64,000 nt of DNA from positions 62,001 to 126,000 of the forward strand of contig JBAJFG010000457.1 of assembly GCA_037903475.1 (NCBI GenBank). The letters run 5' to 3'. The position numbers and the translations under genes were made by a program. The stretch's first letter is position 1; every line of letters starts with the position of its first letter. This DNA comes from Ancylostoma caninum (Eukaryota > Nematoda > Chromadorea > Rhabditida > Ancylostomatidae). Below the pieces are notes generated by a model. The model did no database searches and was not told the DNA's origin. It saw only the letters and a list, made by a program, of their open reading frames with translations. Positions 34,615 through 46,200 of the stretch are shown here, piece by piece.

Positions 34615-36517
34615 TGAATTAGAGAACTACAATACTAGGTAGGAACTATGAAAAGAAGACGGTGAGTGAAGGTGCGGCACCGTCGTTCGCCGTCGCTTTC
34701 TCATAACTCCACTCAGAATTAGGATTTTTTTTTTCGTAGACTGAACACGGTTGGATAGCGCTTTTCGAGATGTATCGAAATATCCATACGTTTTGCCAGT
34801 TTTGGTTGACGTAGATGACACAGCACGGAAGAACCGCATAATTATAGCCTACGGCATAATTATGGACTCTGTATGGAACAGAAAGTGTTTTATTGGTTAT
34901 AGCCATTGATTTATACATAGAATAACACAATGCAGTCATGCAGTCACAACCAATCCGCATTTGAGCAATAGAGATGGAAGTGTAGTAAAGCCGAAAAAAA
35001 TCCTGCTCACTTTGATACTCCGTAAAAACTGTAAAAAAGGATGCAGTCCAGATTTCTATACAAAATATGGTTCAGCAGTTCCCATAGCGCAATAACCGCT
35101 CCTTGATGTGATTATTAGAGGATGTACTAGAGCCGTACAAAGTCGGCGAATCGTATCAGTTTTACATGAATTTTATGTAATGTTGCAAGTTTGCGACATC
35201 ACAACATCTCCCTGAGGAGACGTATGTATCTTGGCAAGAATATGAGCTGGAATGTTACATTTTAAGCATACATATGTTCTTTCCAGACAATCGGGTGAGT
35301 GTTGCTCGAGATAAGGTATCAGAACCGGCTTGTGCTAAGAAAAAAACATCGCACTCTGTTTATACGGCCTAATAAATTCAAGATCATGACGCACAGTAAG
35401 GGTTGATTGCAAATAATAGACAGGCGAAAATCCTCCAACATTTCGTTTTATATGGAAAACTGAAGGAAACAGAGGGTAATTGTTATGATGCTCGACGACA
35501 TTCTCTACACTATTCCTGCAGTGCTCTACGAGACCAAAAGGGTAATTATTGGCGAGGGTGATTGCTGTTCCAACCACTCCTCAGCTATGACAAAAAACGT
35601 GTGTTGTTTGACTCCCACAATCTGCAGTTAAAGGAAAAAAGAAACCACTGAATCACCATATTGGATGAGCCAACGTCATCGCTAATGATGACGATTACAT
35701 CGTCTGTTGAATGAACATAAAGTTTTCCAGATTTTGAATGTGAGCGCTTGCATACAATATGTACATACATCAGTGACGCTTTCTATAAGCATTTTATTCC
35801 CACTGATAATTTGTAAAATCTTTGCACTAATGGGGGAATAAATACTTGAAACATGAACTCCAATAAGATCTCTTGTCTCACCATAGAAAAGCATGCATGT
35901 AGCTGTACATAAGCAGCGGCAATGAAACGAGGTTCAATCTCTCTTTGCGGAAGAAGAAAAAAGGTGAATCATTCAGCGGAGCGATTCGTGTCTTCACGCG
36001 GAACACTGGTTATGGATTGTTCACTTTCTTTCTTCAGCGATGCCAGTGTCACGTTCTCATCATAGTTTCTTTAATGCTTCCACTCGAAGCAGAATTAATT
36101 AACTTTCATATTGTCAACGTTGAGGCTCTCCAAGATCCACAGACATTGTCGATATTGAGTTTTACACTATCTGTTTTTGAGGTCTAATCATGTAGGTCTT
36201 TCGCAATGAATAGGTCAAGCCTTTCTGAAACGTTACTATGTTTCTTCGAAAAGTTGATTGAATTTCCAGAAGAATCTATTTGACGTATTTCTTGATGAGT
36301 GCTTTTTCTTTCTATTCGGTCATTCTAAACTCTTTTTTTTTTCTGAAATTTTGACTCATCACTTCGAAAGGACGTTACTCCACTAAATCGCAATGTTCTC
36401 ATTCAAAATAAGTCATACATGCATCATAACAATGATCGAAGCGTGCTCGTTCCATTTGCGCATTAAAGGTATCCAGGTATCCACGGAATCAATGAAATGT
36501 CGGAACGTGTTTCCAGT

Positions 36518-36598
36518 ACTGTTATTGCAAAATTGTCCCCACAATCGATTGGATCACGACTGGATCAACATCTAAGGGGCGAAAATTACCGCGGTTGC
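36518..36598. repeat. ~80-bp dispersed repeat (also at 50093-50175)
   Basis: ttattgcaaaattg.ccccaca..gatc....ggatcaa.atctaag.. is shared between 36518-36598 and 50093-50175. In the first copy it abuts the piggyBac-like MITE. The origin is not known. Confidence 0.6.
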
Positions 36599-36603
36599 TG
36601 GTC

Positions 36604-37019
36604 TTAAAGGCAGTATGTCACTTCGTTCTCGTGTCTGAGCTTTTACCAGATTCAGAATCTCTTCGACACGCCGAATCCAATGGTATACCTAAAATGTTAC
36701 AAAAGGTCTTTAAACCCTATTTTTAAACGTTTTTCGGGACGGGATTTGTAACAGTTTGTCGAGCCGAGTGGACGCTTGAAGCCGTTGATTTCATCGATCG
36801 GACACGTCTAGACGTGTTGGCCAACACTGCAGACGTGGTGGGCAGCCAGCACAGTCACGGACCGCTCCGCCCAGGTGGTCCGTGAACTGCACTTTCCGAC
36901 CCTCCGAGAACGGCGTTTTTGTCATGCTTTGACGTACATCTTTGGAATTAGCGTGACGAGGAGGTCTAGAGACTGTTGGTATTTTCACTACACGAAACGA
37001 GCTGATACACTGCCTTTAA
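36604..37019. mobile_element. piggyBac-like MITE, copy 2
   Basis: 416 bp from TTAAAGGCAGTATGTCACTT to gatacactgcctttaa, flanked by TTAA at both ends. Aligns along its length with 677-1093 and 57650-58076. Confidence 0.75.
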
Positions 37020-37698
37020 AGGGAATTACCAATCTACGACAAAACTATGAATTCATGTTCTTTTACACTGAGAGGTTCAAATTCAGGAGAACATTCTGCT
37101 CAATTTCGAAATGAGGCTGATTCCGACTACATACATCTCTCATTACATTACATATATGTGCACAGTATACAATTTCCAAACTAGGCTGATTCCGTACAAG
37201 ATTTGTCATTAGAGCCATTCGAGAATTCTGATCATTACTCCTACACAGTAATTCATTAGCACTCGTCACCTTCATTAACATATTGTTGGTTAAGATGCCA
37301 CATACATAAAACCGCTACAAATCTTAAAACTTCAGAGTAGTGCAGTGCAGCAGATAACTCGGTAAAAATTCTAAAGGCGACCTGATTCAAGGGCTGTCGT
37401 CACATTGAAACGTGGGAACACAGCGGTGATGCACCTAAAAACCGCGCACAAAATGTGTCATCTTCGAGACCACTTATTTGGCGTGGTGGAAAAATGACGC
37501 CCACGAGACTGAGACGTCAACCACGTCATTGTGTACGCCTGCTCTCTTAATGCATTTGTATAAATACGTTGCAAAACAGTGCAAAGACGTGCATGTCTGA
37601 TCGTGTTCTGCCTAAAGCTTTTAGAAATATTTGACAACGCCTCTAAATGTCTGAGCTTCTGTGCACAAATTGAATTTTTGTGATCATTCGGATGTCAT

Positions 37699-37768
37699 CA
37701 TTTATTTATTCTACTTATTTATTTATTCGTTTATTTATTTATTCGTTTATTTATTTATTTATTCAATT
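37699..37768. repeat. (TTTA)n / TTCG-interrupted simple repeat
   Basis: About 70 bp of tttatttattcgtttattta-type sequence. A similar but shorter tract occurs at about 20540 and at 240-255. Confidence 0.8.
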
Positions 37769-38106
37769 TGTAACACACGTCATGAAAGGTCACACTGCAA
37801 TCCTTCACAGAGAAGGGAAATTGGCAAAATAAACGCAGGAAAATTCTAGGAGCCTCAAAAAAGTGATAAGTTCATGTATTTCGACTGCCTCACGGATGAT
37901 ATAGTGTGTTTCATCGGGGAACATAGTTTTGAAGATATTAGAGAACGAGACAGCGCGAGAAATAGTGCCGTGTTCGCGGAGGCAGCAGAGAAATGCAGAT
38001 CGTAGCACAAATACTCAACTATCGACGCTTTTGAAACGTACTATACTTCATTTTCAACATTATGCGTGCATAATGTTCATTGTGATCTCAGATCTTTGTT
38101 ATAGTT

Positions 38107-38226
38107 CGTTTCAAACGCGATAATAGTTGAGTAACCGTGCGGATACCCTGATTTGCTCTCATTTCTCTTCAATCGTTGCGCTTTTTCCTCGTTCTTTTCC
38201 TCTCTGCTGTTTTCCCGACTATAGTC
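38107..38226 (+). repeat. ~110-bp dispersed repeat
   Basis: Starts cgataatagttgagtaaccg and ends ttcccgactatagtcc. It is the best-preserved copy of the family also found at about 4043 (reversed), 12603 and 63838, and more weakly at about 49240. Confidence 0.55.
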
Positions 38227-38786
38227 CTTAGTGGAACACACTATATAATCGTTTTCATTTCTTTTCCTCATCGCGTCAGTCATTGCTGCACATGCAAAGT
38301 GGAACGGCACATCAATGAGTTCTTGTGGGCAGCAACTTGAACTCTTTCGAACAAAAGAGAAACTCTCCTGCTTTATCTATATCTACTTCAACTCCGTCAA
38401 CGCTGTGATTATCTGCATAGTGTTTCGCAAGTTCCATAGGGACATCCTCACTTCAATCCTCCTAAGTTTGGAGGAGTCTCCTGGATGTCTAAGGTAGTCT
38501 TTGTTCACCGCATCATAACTTTTGATAACGGCGCGTTATGTACTCCTAAGAAAATTGCCCACGAAATCTGAACAAATTCGCTGAAATCTCCTCGCCAGCT
38601 ATGTAGCACGACCCATCAGTGAGACATTTCCACATGATTCATCGTCTGACGAATGACAACATAATGTATTCCACTGTATAATAGCTTTTCATGCTATAAC
38701 GCATTAAAATATATTACGAAGGTCATGGCGACACCTAAAACCACACATCTGTTGCAAAATTAGTTACAGTCTCTGACTCGAAAATG

Positions 38787-38922
38787 GTGTACGGGTGGGG
38801 AGCGTTATACCTGGAGGGGGCGGTGCTGGCGCGCCCTGCAATTGGCCGATTGGGTGAACTGACCAGTCGTTGGCCGCAACCCCCTTTCCAGGTATGACGC
38901 TCCACACCCAGTGTACTGGATT
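38787..38922. repeat. Foldback repeat
   Basis: Left arm tggggagcgttatacctgga (about 38797) is matched in reverse by tccaggtatgacgctccaca (about 38886). The arms are about 45 bp with a loop of about 45 bp. Probably a small foldback element. Confidence 0.65.
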
Positions 38923-40279
38923 GCAACAAGTGACAAATGACACAGCAGTTTCGTACTTACTGAGCACTGCTTAATAATGTTAAGGCGGTGATGTGAAGGC
39001 TGCCCCACAATAAATCGCTTGGAAAAAGATGAGAAGTTGGAGTTACATAGCATGGTGCGCAGGGTGCGTTACCGTAATTATTTCACATTTCTTATTTCAA
39101 ACCTAAAAATTACGGTAACGCACCAGCGAGCAGGGTGCATTTCCGTAATTTTTAGCTGTGAAATAGGATACCTGTCTGGTATCTCCACACTGAAATCGTA
39201 GAACATGGCAACGAAGTGTGAAGAAATGAAATTTTCGACTGCAGTGTCGGTCATGATGACGTGAAACGAGACGAGTCATGTTTCTGCGTCATTTCTCTAA
39301 ATGGCCCAATCATCGAGCATAATCCACCAATTTTCGTCTTATCGAGACCCTTTCAACTGCATTCACCTGCGCCTGGAATATTCCCGTTCGCAGCGCTGCA
39401 TCCTCTGCGTCCTGATCATCCGTGTCCAGCGAGCGGGTCTGTACCGCTGGAATCTCCCATGAATAGTGATCATGTTTAGAAATACACGTATATACTTCGG
39501 TATCTTTGAATGTATTCGATTTTTCATTTTTTGGATACTCCAATTTCCAAGTTTCGATAATCGATCATCGGATAAATTCGAAAATGGACTTTTCCTAAAC
39601 ATTCGTATTCGAACAATTATTCGAATCCGTTATCCACTTCAACGATGACGGTAGTGAAAAAACTAGAACAAAAATAGCGGAACAGGAAGGAAGCGGCGAG
39701 GCAGTAAAGCTCAGCTGAATGCTTGCCGCCTTGTGTACCTGTACTAAAGTATCGGCATTTGGATTTGTTTATATAAATGTATGTATGTATATATTTATTT
39801 ATTTATATAAGCAAATCCAAAACAGTAGTAAACACATGTCTTTTCTTGCATTACCAGTTTGAGCAAATCAAATTCAGCGCTCATCCAGGAAAAACTGGTG
39901 CTTTCTAACCTTCTCGTTTCATCATATGATACATTGTATTCGGACTAAGGACTTTATAAGACCTTCGACAGCTGCCGTAAACAAAAACAATACCTATTGC
40001 GCTAGAGCTAGAGTGTTGTTTCCTCGCTCCAACGCCAAAACGAAGCGCGCGAATTTATATTTTTCGAATATTCAGCACCTTTTCTTCAGTATTTTGAAGG
40101 GTCAACCAGCCAGCGTTTCTGATGTTTCCTGCTAGTACTGAGTAGCGGTTATTTTTCTTTTTTGGATAAGAATTTTTTTCATTAAGGAGTATTTGGATGT
40201 TTTCTGCATACTTCGTTGTTTCTTTAGCAGTCTCGTAGCTGTTCTTCAGAAAATTTTTCTCATCCCTGAGAAATGTCCT

Positions 40280-40292
40280 TTTTCCCTTTCAG
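40280..40292 (+). promoter_or_regulatory. Splice (probably trans-splice) acceptor before the DEP gene
   Basis: A pyrimidine tract tttttccctttcag ends at 40292, six bases before the start codon at 40299. This fits a nematode spliced-leader site. The region upstream (33.4-40.2 kb) holds only repeats and unassigned DNA. Confidence 0.5.
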
Positions 40293-40298
40293 ATTAGC

Positions 40299-43200
40299 AT
40301 GATAAGACGTGGATCTCGTTGTTGTGACGAAGAGAACTTAATAACTTCAACGTCTGGAACATCTGCATGTCCCCCTCAGAAGCCACCTCGTGGTTGTCCA
40401 AGAAAGGCACCAGTTCGGATCGAACCGCTTAGAAATGTTGGTAATGATGAATCTCGTCACCACTCCACTAACTCCCCAGGTTCGGACGCTCATGTAAATC
40501 TTATTTGTTCCTTCGGAAGACGACTCAGAATTTCAGCACCTTCGCAATGCAGATTTTCCACGACTGAGAAATACCAGAATATGAAGAACTACTTCCGGCA
40601 GCGAGTCGAACTGCAGAGGTGAGTTTCGATGACTTTCTGCAACTTACTTAGTTTGTGCGGCTCCAATTTCTAAAGTAAATTGTTCCGTCAAGGAAGCGCA
40701 CAATGTATATACAAACTTCACACTTCTTTAAACATGCCAATATTTTGCGTTGGGTTGCAGCTCGGCTGGAATGTGCCGTACCTAGATACCTAGGTCCGTT
40801 TCATACCGTTATACTGTTTATTTGCAAATTTGTCACAGCTAACAAATAAGAAACGATCTTCATGTTTTTCAAGTAGAATCCCCTTTTCCCTAAATGGAAT
40901 AAATCCAGATAGAGTCATCCTACGAAATGATTGCCCCCCCCCCTAGTTGACTAGTTCCCCGTGTGTGTAGTAATGCAAAACAACACTCCGAGATATGCGA
41001 GAACACGGTTTCTACTTTTATTTATAGGCAAAGTGGTGTGTTCTCTGGTTCTGAAGCAGTTTCAATACTGGATGAGTACCTTCAGACGAACCGCGAGCAG
41101 TTTTCTGGTCACATCGTTAAACGAGAGAATGCGATTAAGGTAAGGAGTGTGGCATTATGCCTTTATCAACCTTGACCCTTCAAAATAGAGATAAATGGGG
41201 AATCAGTCATATTTCTACTCGATTTTTTTTTGTTAATCTCGTGTTTCCACACTGTCTATAGATTCAGTTTCAAAGGTGAAATGTCAAAGTATGTAACGAA
41301 AAATAGTCAGGGAACGTTTTCACTGCTGTGATAGAAAGTTGTATGCTGAATGTGGCAGTTGTGGCGGGGTAAGAATTTGTACTCAGAGGGAGAACGAGGT
41401 CGTACTTTTGTTGGCTGAGAGGTGACAGATGGTCATTTCTATCCATATCTGATTCCTTTACATTCATATCACTATATTATCACATGTCACTAGCAAGCGT
41501 TGGTGCTTTGCGCTGCTTGCTGGTACAGCATCATTCACTCATTCTCACAGAATGATAATTCTCCCATGACCACATCTGTTCCACCGTAGCCTTAGGCGTC
41601 AAATAATCTTAGTGAATGGTGTACTTGGTGCACACTGCACACAGTACACCTGGATTTACGGCGTGATCTTCAAAATCAGCCTAGCATTCGGATTTCTGCA
41701 CTCCGTCCTTCGACTAATTCGTAGGCCTTGTTCGCGGGTCATTAGGAACAATTGCACAACTAGAGTGATGCGATGTTTTTGTTGATTTTAGCAGTCTAGT
41801 TTAGTTCTACTCTGATAGTAGTTTATTAGCCTGATGGATACCGGTTATTAGCTTGATGGATACCGGTCCCTTGTGCATACATATGTACATAGCGTGTAGA
41901 TTTTATTTGCGTACTACCAAAGATAGAGAACGCTGCCCAATCTGATGTGTTACTTATTCTCTGCTGAGCTATGCTTCGCTTAGCTACGCTTATGCCGAGC
42001 AGGTTCGCCACATTTGTTTACTTGTTGTTGCAACGTTCTAACTTGCATAGTACTTGATTATAGTTCAAAGCGTTCAAAATAAAGGTTTTACGGTTTTTGC
42101 GCCGTTGTGCCCCTTTTGTTTGGCGCACAATTGCATATCGATAGAAACTACCACCTTTTGCAGAGATACTATCTGTGCAAACAAAACGAGCTCGGAAGGG
42201 AAGGAGGACTAAAAAACAGGACTTCAGAAATGTGGACGAGATGTATCTCTGCATAGGTGATCTGGATATTTCGAGAGAAAAAGAACGAGAAATGACTTTA
42301 CATCAGTTCGAAACAATGCAAACGCGCCCTCATTTCTCAATGATTGTGCGGTGTACAGAAGCAACTCGTTGAGAGATTGGACCCGTTCTCTAAATGGAAT
42401 CGTTTTCCGCCGATAACAACGCAAAATTCTTGCGAGGCAGAGGCCTTTCAACTGATTCCGAGCAATTTGGAGGAAACGGTCGTAATTCGAGGTGTGTTGT
42501 GTGCGCTGTGCACCAAGTACACCATTCACTAAGATTATTTGACGCCTAAAGCTACGGTGGAACAAATGTGGTCATGGGAGATTTATCATTCTGTCTCATT
42601 CTCTGGGTGAATGAAACTATTCCGGTCAGAAAAAATCTAGTGCATTAAGCTCCCGTTCTAGCATCAGTTCGCTGTAGTGAAACATGATGAGATAGTGACA
42701 GTCGCAAAGGAACCAGATTTGTATCAGTGTGACCACGAGTATAGCTGTGTGATCGCAGCCTCGTCTGGTTGTTGAAATATTTTTCCTTTTTCATATGCTC
42801 AAATTTTAGGTGTTGGAAGTGTGGCTACGTGAAAATGTTATTAGCCCAGTCCAATCGACGTGTAAGGATTCTTTGCCTGTATTTCAAGATAGCAAGAAAG
42901 TAATGTACTCAATGAATCGAGATGAAGACCATAAGTGAGTCGCCATCTACCGTGCTTTATTTTACTTTGTGTTATTATTTCACTGAAGAGAACTGTCTAT
43001 GCGTCTTCCGACTCACTACTCTCACTTGTGGGCGCCGAAATTGTTGATTTTTTTTTTCGTGAGAATAAGCTAACTCTTGTGATCATTGAGGAGTATATTA
43101 GTTATGGAGCCAAAACATTGCAACGCCACTAGTCTCCATGACTGCGATCGAGGTGATCCCAGCTGTGGGCTACCTGTGGCGACTTATTCTCACCAGAGAT

Positions 43201-46200
43201 ATCGCGAGAATGTTTTGCTTCAAAAAAAGAGGGGGAAGTTGTGGCTTTTTTCTTGATACAGCTCAGCTGTATATGTTCATTATGTTGTAATGCGATCTCA
43301 ACACTAAGAAAAATTTCTGAAATTTCATGAATCCTACAGAAACGATCTTGCATCTTTGATCTCACCAGTGAGATCAAAATTTTGGGTATCGATCTCTTTT
43401 CGATCGTATGCCTTCTCACATCTGCCGACCACTATCACCTTGTTGGCGCCTAATCCGTTAACTTGCTGTCTAAACTTTAGTTTACGTTTCTTTTATTTTC
43501 TAAGTGACTGCATGCGTACGTATTCTCCATACCCTGATGGTGGAAGGGTACTTACTTGACATAGCGTGGATCTGGCGCTGTTTTTGCAGTGTGCCTCGTA
43601 CTTTCAGCAGAACACTTTTGGTTTATTAGCTCACACTTTGGAGGTACTAGGTGGACAGTACGTATAACATACTGATTTATCGTGATGAGCTATGAACCTG
43701 TTTTCGTTATTATAAGCAGTTCTTTTCACTTCTTTCATTAGCTCTCTGACATAGCCAGAGATGACTGCATTAGATATACTGGTCTAGGATTTTCATGTGA
43801 TGAAGCTCAAGCTGCTGCATTTGTAGGTTGTATATTTGTGCCTCTCCCATGCTTGCGAATAGAGACAGTGGTAGGCGCCCATCAAGAAGTAGCTCATTCA
43901 AACGATTCTTCTCTCCAGGCCGATGTGAGTTCTTACAAATTATTTCCTATTTCCGACATTTGCAAGCGGTACTTTTTGCAGTAAAATGTTCGGAAGCAAC
44001 GACCGGCGGTCACAAAATGCTATCTCGATCGCCGTCCTCAGTTAGCGACTGCTCAGGCAAATCGCATCGTATAGTTGACTTATTGCCACTCCACCGTAAC
44101 GCGGAAAGCCGACCATTGGCAGGTATTTTTCAGTTAATTGTTGCGGCTCGTGTCACTCAGTACTTTTCTTCATTACTCCACCGAACAAATATCATATAAG
44201 TAGGATGAAATTCATCTTGAGTGAAAACCAACTGCATGACCGTCAAATGTTAACATTAGCGTGTTTCTCCTCTATTCAGTCCGTACATTACAACGACATG
44301 ACCACTGTCGAAGAGTTTAGCACTTCTCTGAACGTCTTTCTTTGTTGGTGTTGCATAAGGTCAGGAGCATCCTTTCTCCCCTTATCTCTCTCCCTAGTTC
44401 TTCCCATGTATCCTCTCCCGTAAAACGGATTACAAAGGATCTGTTTCGTTGATCGGGAGGTGAACGGGCAAAGCAACCCACTCCGTAGCTGTCCTTCTAG
44501 AATTCTTTGACTTGACCGCTTACTTTGGGAGGACGGCGAAGGCCGATAGCAAAATAGTCAGTAGTGAGAAATCTTGTTTTCTTTTTCATCGAATAAGTCA
44601 AAAATCGCTGTTGTTAGAACATTGCTGTTCAGGCAGAGTCCTGGCGTGAAGATGTTCATTAATCTAAATTCGAGCTATTTCAGATCATATTATACCAATC
44701 CGACCACTGAAAAAGATACGTACTGGGCTGGAGTTCGATGCAACAGAGAGATATATAATTGCTATCAATTCAATACGTGTAAATTAATACATTCATCTCG
44801 CTTTTCAAGTATTCTAGCGGGTAATAAAAAAAGATCTCGTCCATATGAGATATCTATATGCCTCATAAAGATGCATAAGCTATAGATAACCGTGTTTAAC
44901 ATATCCAAGACAGGAATTCTCATCGGAAAGATGAACTTTTCTTCAAATAAAGAACTCGCATGTTCGCTGAATGTTCTGGTCGTGCCATTTCTGGCAGATC
45001 TGGCGGATTTCCTCAGAGATTTTTTTTTGAATGGTAGCAGAGAACAAGGAGTGTTTGACTTTCGTCGATGTGCATTCAATCTATCTTTCTCTTATGCGCA
45101 TCCACTTCCGGAGCATTGCACACAAGAACTGTTACGCCGAGGGTGCAATCTGGCCTTTCCAAAAGCCTGCCACCCTATTACTACTCACCGCACTAAACGA
45201 GTTCTTGGCATGTTGACAAGGAATCATGTCTACTATTTTTATTAGGGTTATGGAGGACTCCGTCTATATGAAAATTTTGGAAATAAAGACACGCAAAGTG
45301 TGGGATAGAGTTGATAAACACATCTGATGCTAGCGACTCCTGCCATGATTTGAAGTCTGAGCTTCACTCCGTTTAACGGTCGAGCGGCCCAGTAATCCAT
45401 AAGGAGCTGATGCTATAGTACCGGCATCATTGCAATTTATAATGGGCGTCTCTGTTTGCGTGTAATTGAACGTTTGTTCCATGTAAAAGCAAGGGCATAT
45501 AGCTTACGAGCGAGAAAAGATCTCTCGACAAATGACTTCTTTTATTCCCTGACTTCTACCTATATTTTTCATTTCTTAACGTTGAAGGAAACCTGAAAAT
45601 GCGGCCCAGTACAAGGACGAGTCATAAAAAATATAGGTAGGAGTTAGGGAATATGAGATGTCATTTGTCGAGAGACCTTTTTTCGTTCGTAAGCTATTTT
45701 GCAGTTTAATATTGTACCTAGATGGAAATTCTCAGAGGGGGATGGATAGGATTCCAAAGAGATGTGCGGAAAGGGTAAGATGCTTCCAGATCCATGTTAT
45801 GGTTTTTGAATCTTTGTGAATAACTATGTGATTGAGGGAAGAAATTACTGGAGAGGAAAAGAGTTGGGAGTTTAGTGCGTAAAAGCGCAATCTTCCAGCA
45901 GAAATTTATGCGGACCTTATAAATACCCCCTGCTTATTCCTTTCTTACATGCCAAACTCATGCGGTGTTTTAAATGTCCTTGAAGTGCTCCTCTTTGAGA
46001 CTAACAAATAAAACAAAACCAAAAACCGAGTAATTATACACAGATTAAGCACTATTTTCTTGTCCAGACTTGTTCGGTCTCCTGTCGCCTTGTAGAATCT
46101 GTTCTTATCTTCTTACAAGGAAAGGGTACCTGATCAAAGTGGTCACTCGTAATGCGGTGCAGCTTTCAACGCTGGTCTCAATCTGTTGTCCGAATTTCCT

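Larger units (their letters stand above)
31742..40298. other. Intergenic region between transporter 2 and the DEP gene
   Basis: Contains a possible kelch exon on the minus strand (about 32990-33110), a deleted mariner (34145-34614), a piggyBac-like MITE (36604-37019), a TTTA-rich tract (37699-37768), a ~110-bp dispersed repeat (38107-38226) and a foldback (38787-38922). No complete gene was recognised. Confidence 0.6.

Noticed and set aside
44281..44423. Extra DEP-gene exon (SVHYNDMTTVEEFSTSL)
   Set aside because: It needs phase 0, while the preceding exon ends in phase 1; splicing 44122 directly to 46558 keeps the frame.
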